Assembly (NCBI GenBank): GCA_027030435.1
Contig: JALVEX010000440.1
Span: forward strand, 1-6,498
Direction: 5' to 3'
Length of the DNA: 6,498 bases
Origin: Paracoccaceae bacterium
Lineage (GTDB): Bacteria; Pseudomonadota; Alphaproteobacteria; Rhodobacterales; Rhodobacteraceae
Part shown: in pieces, positions 5,772 through 6,498 of the stretch
Position numbering within the stretch: the first letter of the stretch is position 1
How the letters are laid out: each line of letters opens with the position of its first letter
Translations under genes and position numbers: made by a program
The notes under the pieces: generated by a model
The model's database searches: none
What the model was told of the DNA's origin: nothing
Seen by the model: the letters and a program-made list of their open reading frames with translations, nothing else

Positions 5772-6498
5772 TGCGGATCGCGAAACTTGCCGATATCCAT
5801 GTGCATTTCAGCGATGAGGGCCCGCGCGAGGGGCCGGCGGTGGTGTTTTCCAATTCGCTCGGCACCGATTTTCGCCTGTGGGACGATCTCGTGCCGCTCC
5901 TGCCCGCAAATCTGCGCCTGATCCGCTACGATACCCGCGGCCACGGGCTGACGGACGCCCCCGAAGGCGAATATTTCATGGGCGATCTGGTGGCGGATGC
6001 GGCGCGGCTTCTGGATCATCTGGGCGTGCGGGAATGCGTCTTCGTCGGGCTTTCGATCGGCGGCATGATCGCGCAGGGGCTGGCGGCCGAGCGGCTCGAT
6101 CTGGTGCGCGCGGTGGTGCTTTCCAACACCGCCCCCAAGATCGGCACGCCCGAGATCTGGCGCGAGCGCATCGAGATGGTGAGGAAGGGCGGCATCGAGG
6201 CGCTGGCCGATACCATCCTTGCGCGCTGGTTCTCGCGCCGCTTCCATGAAGAGCGCCCGGAGGAGCTCGCCGGCTGGCGCAACATGCTGACGCGCACGCC
6301 GCGCGCGGGCTACATCGGCTGCTCGGCGGCGATCGGGGAAACCGATCTCTACGAGAGCACCGCGCGCCTGCGCCTGCCCGCGCTCGCCATCGCCGGCAGC
6401 GAGGATGGCTCCACCCCGCCCGATCTTGTGCGCGAAACGGCCGGGCTGATCCCCGGCGCGCGCTTCCACCTCATCCGCGGCGCGGGGCATATCCCTTG
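5771..6498 (+). CDS. pcaD: 3-oxoadipate enol-lactonase (PcaD), C-terminus cut by window edge
   Basis: PcaD hydrolyses 3-oxoadipate enol-lactone to 3-oxoadipate, a late step of the protocatechuate branch of the beta-ketoadipate pathway, in the cytosol. Seen: 242 complete codons before the right edge; the family is about 260 residues, so only the end is missing. FSNSLGTDFRLWD (26-38) is the oxyanion-loop region, followed by RYDTRGHGLTDAP (52-64). The nucleophile elbow GLSIGG places Ser95. Asp212 in GSEDGSTPP and His240 in GAGHIP complete the catalytic triad. Its ATG shares one base with the pobA stop (TGATG). The ribosome site is weak, with GGGG eleven bases upstream, so translation is probably coupled to pobA. 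In related bacteria pcaC, pcaH and pcaG often follow, and they may lie beyond the edge. Confidence 0.93.
   Translation, partial: MRIAKLADIHVHFSDEGPREGPAVVFSNSLGTDFRLWDDLVPLLPANLRLIRYDTRGHGLTDAPEGEYFMGDLVADAARLLDHLGVRECVFVGLSIGGMIAQGLAAERLDLVRAVVLSNTAPKIGTPEIWRERIEMVRKGGIEALADTILARWFSRRFHEERPEELAGWRNMLTRTPRAGYIGCSAAIGETDLYESTARLRLPALAIAGSEDGSTPPDLVRETAGLIPGARFHLIRGAGHIP

Noticed and set aside
5750..6490. Minus-strand 246-codon open frame at the right edge
   Set aside because: It is antisense to pcaD, whose catalytic triad and coupling to pobA are clear; the product resembles no family.

Overview
This is a GC-rich, densely packed bacterial chromosomal window that looks like an alphaproteobacterium, most likely Rhodobacterales. 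The basis is the FabA/FabB pair divergent from an Irr-type Fur-family regulator, the protein sequences, and the very GC-biased codons. No mobile element, CRISPR array, tRNA or rRNA was seen. The family and order calls rest on recalled family sequences, not on a database search.

Left part (1-1925): on the minus strand, fabA (dehydratase/isomerase) is followed after 36 bases by fabB (ketoacyl-ACP synthase I), which runs off the left edge. Together these make unsaturated fatty acids. Divergently, on the plus strand, is irr, an iron/heme-responsive regulator. The 167-base gap between fabA and irr holds a strong sigma70-like promoter for irr. Its -10 box lies inside a perfect 10-bp palindrome. The promoter also shows that the longest irr reading frame starts too early.

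Middle (2030-4526): three plus-strand genes joined by ATGA overlaps. They encode an L-2-haloacid dehalogenase with all expected catalytic residues, an alpha/beta hydrolase, and a fold-type II PLP dehydratase without an ACT domain. The hydrolase has Asn where its catalytic Asp is expected. The dehydratase carries serine-racemase-like active-site and metal-site residues. They look co-transcribed, but no single pathway joining them is evident.

Right part (4602-6498): pobA (4-hydroxybenzoate 3-monooxygenase) is followed with a one-base overlap by pcaD (3-oxoadipate enol-lactonase), cut by the right edge. This is the start of a 4-hydroxybenzoate/protocatechuate (beta-ketoadipate) catabolic operon. 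Upstream of pobA is a sigma70-like promoter with a perfect TTGACA, overlapped by a TTG-N7-CAA dyad of the LysR-regulator type.

The gene content is mostly ordinary, and I did not find a convincing undescribed system. The points most worth a second look are the hydrolase Asp-to-Asn change, the real substrate of the dehydratase, the irr promoter palindrome and the pobA operator.
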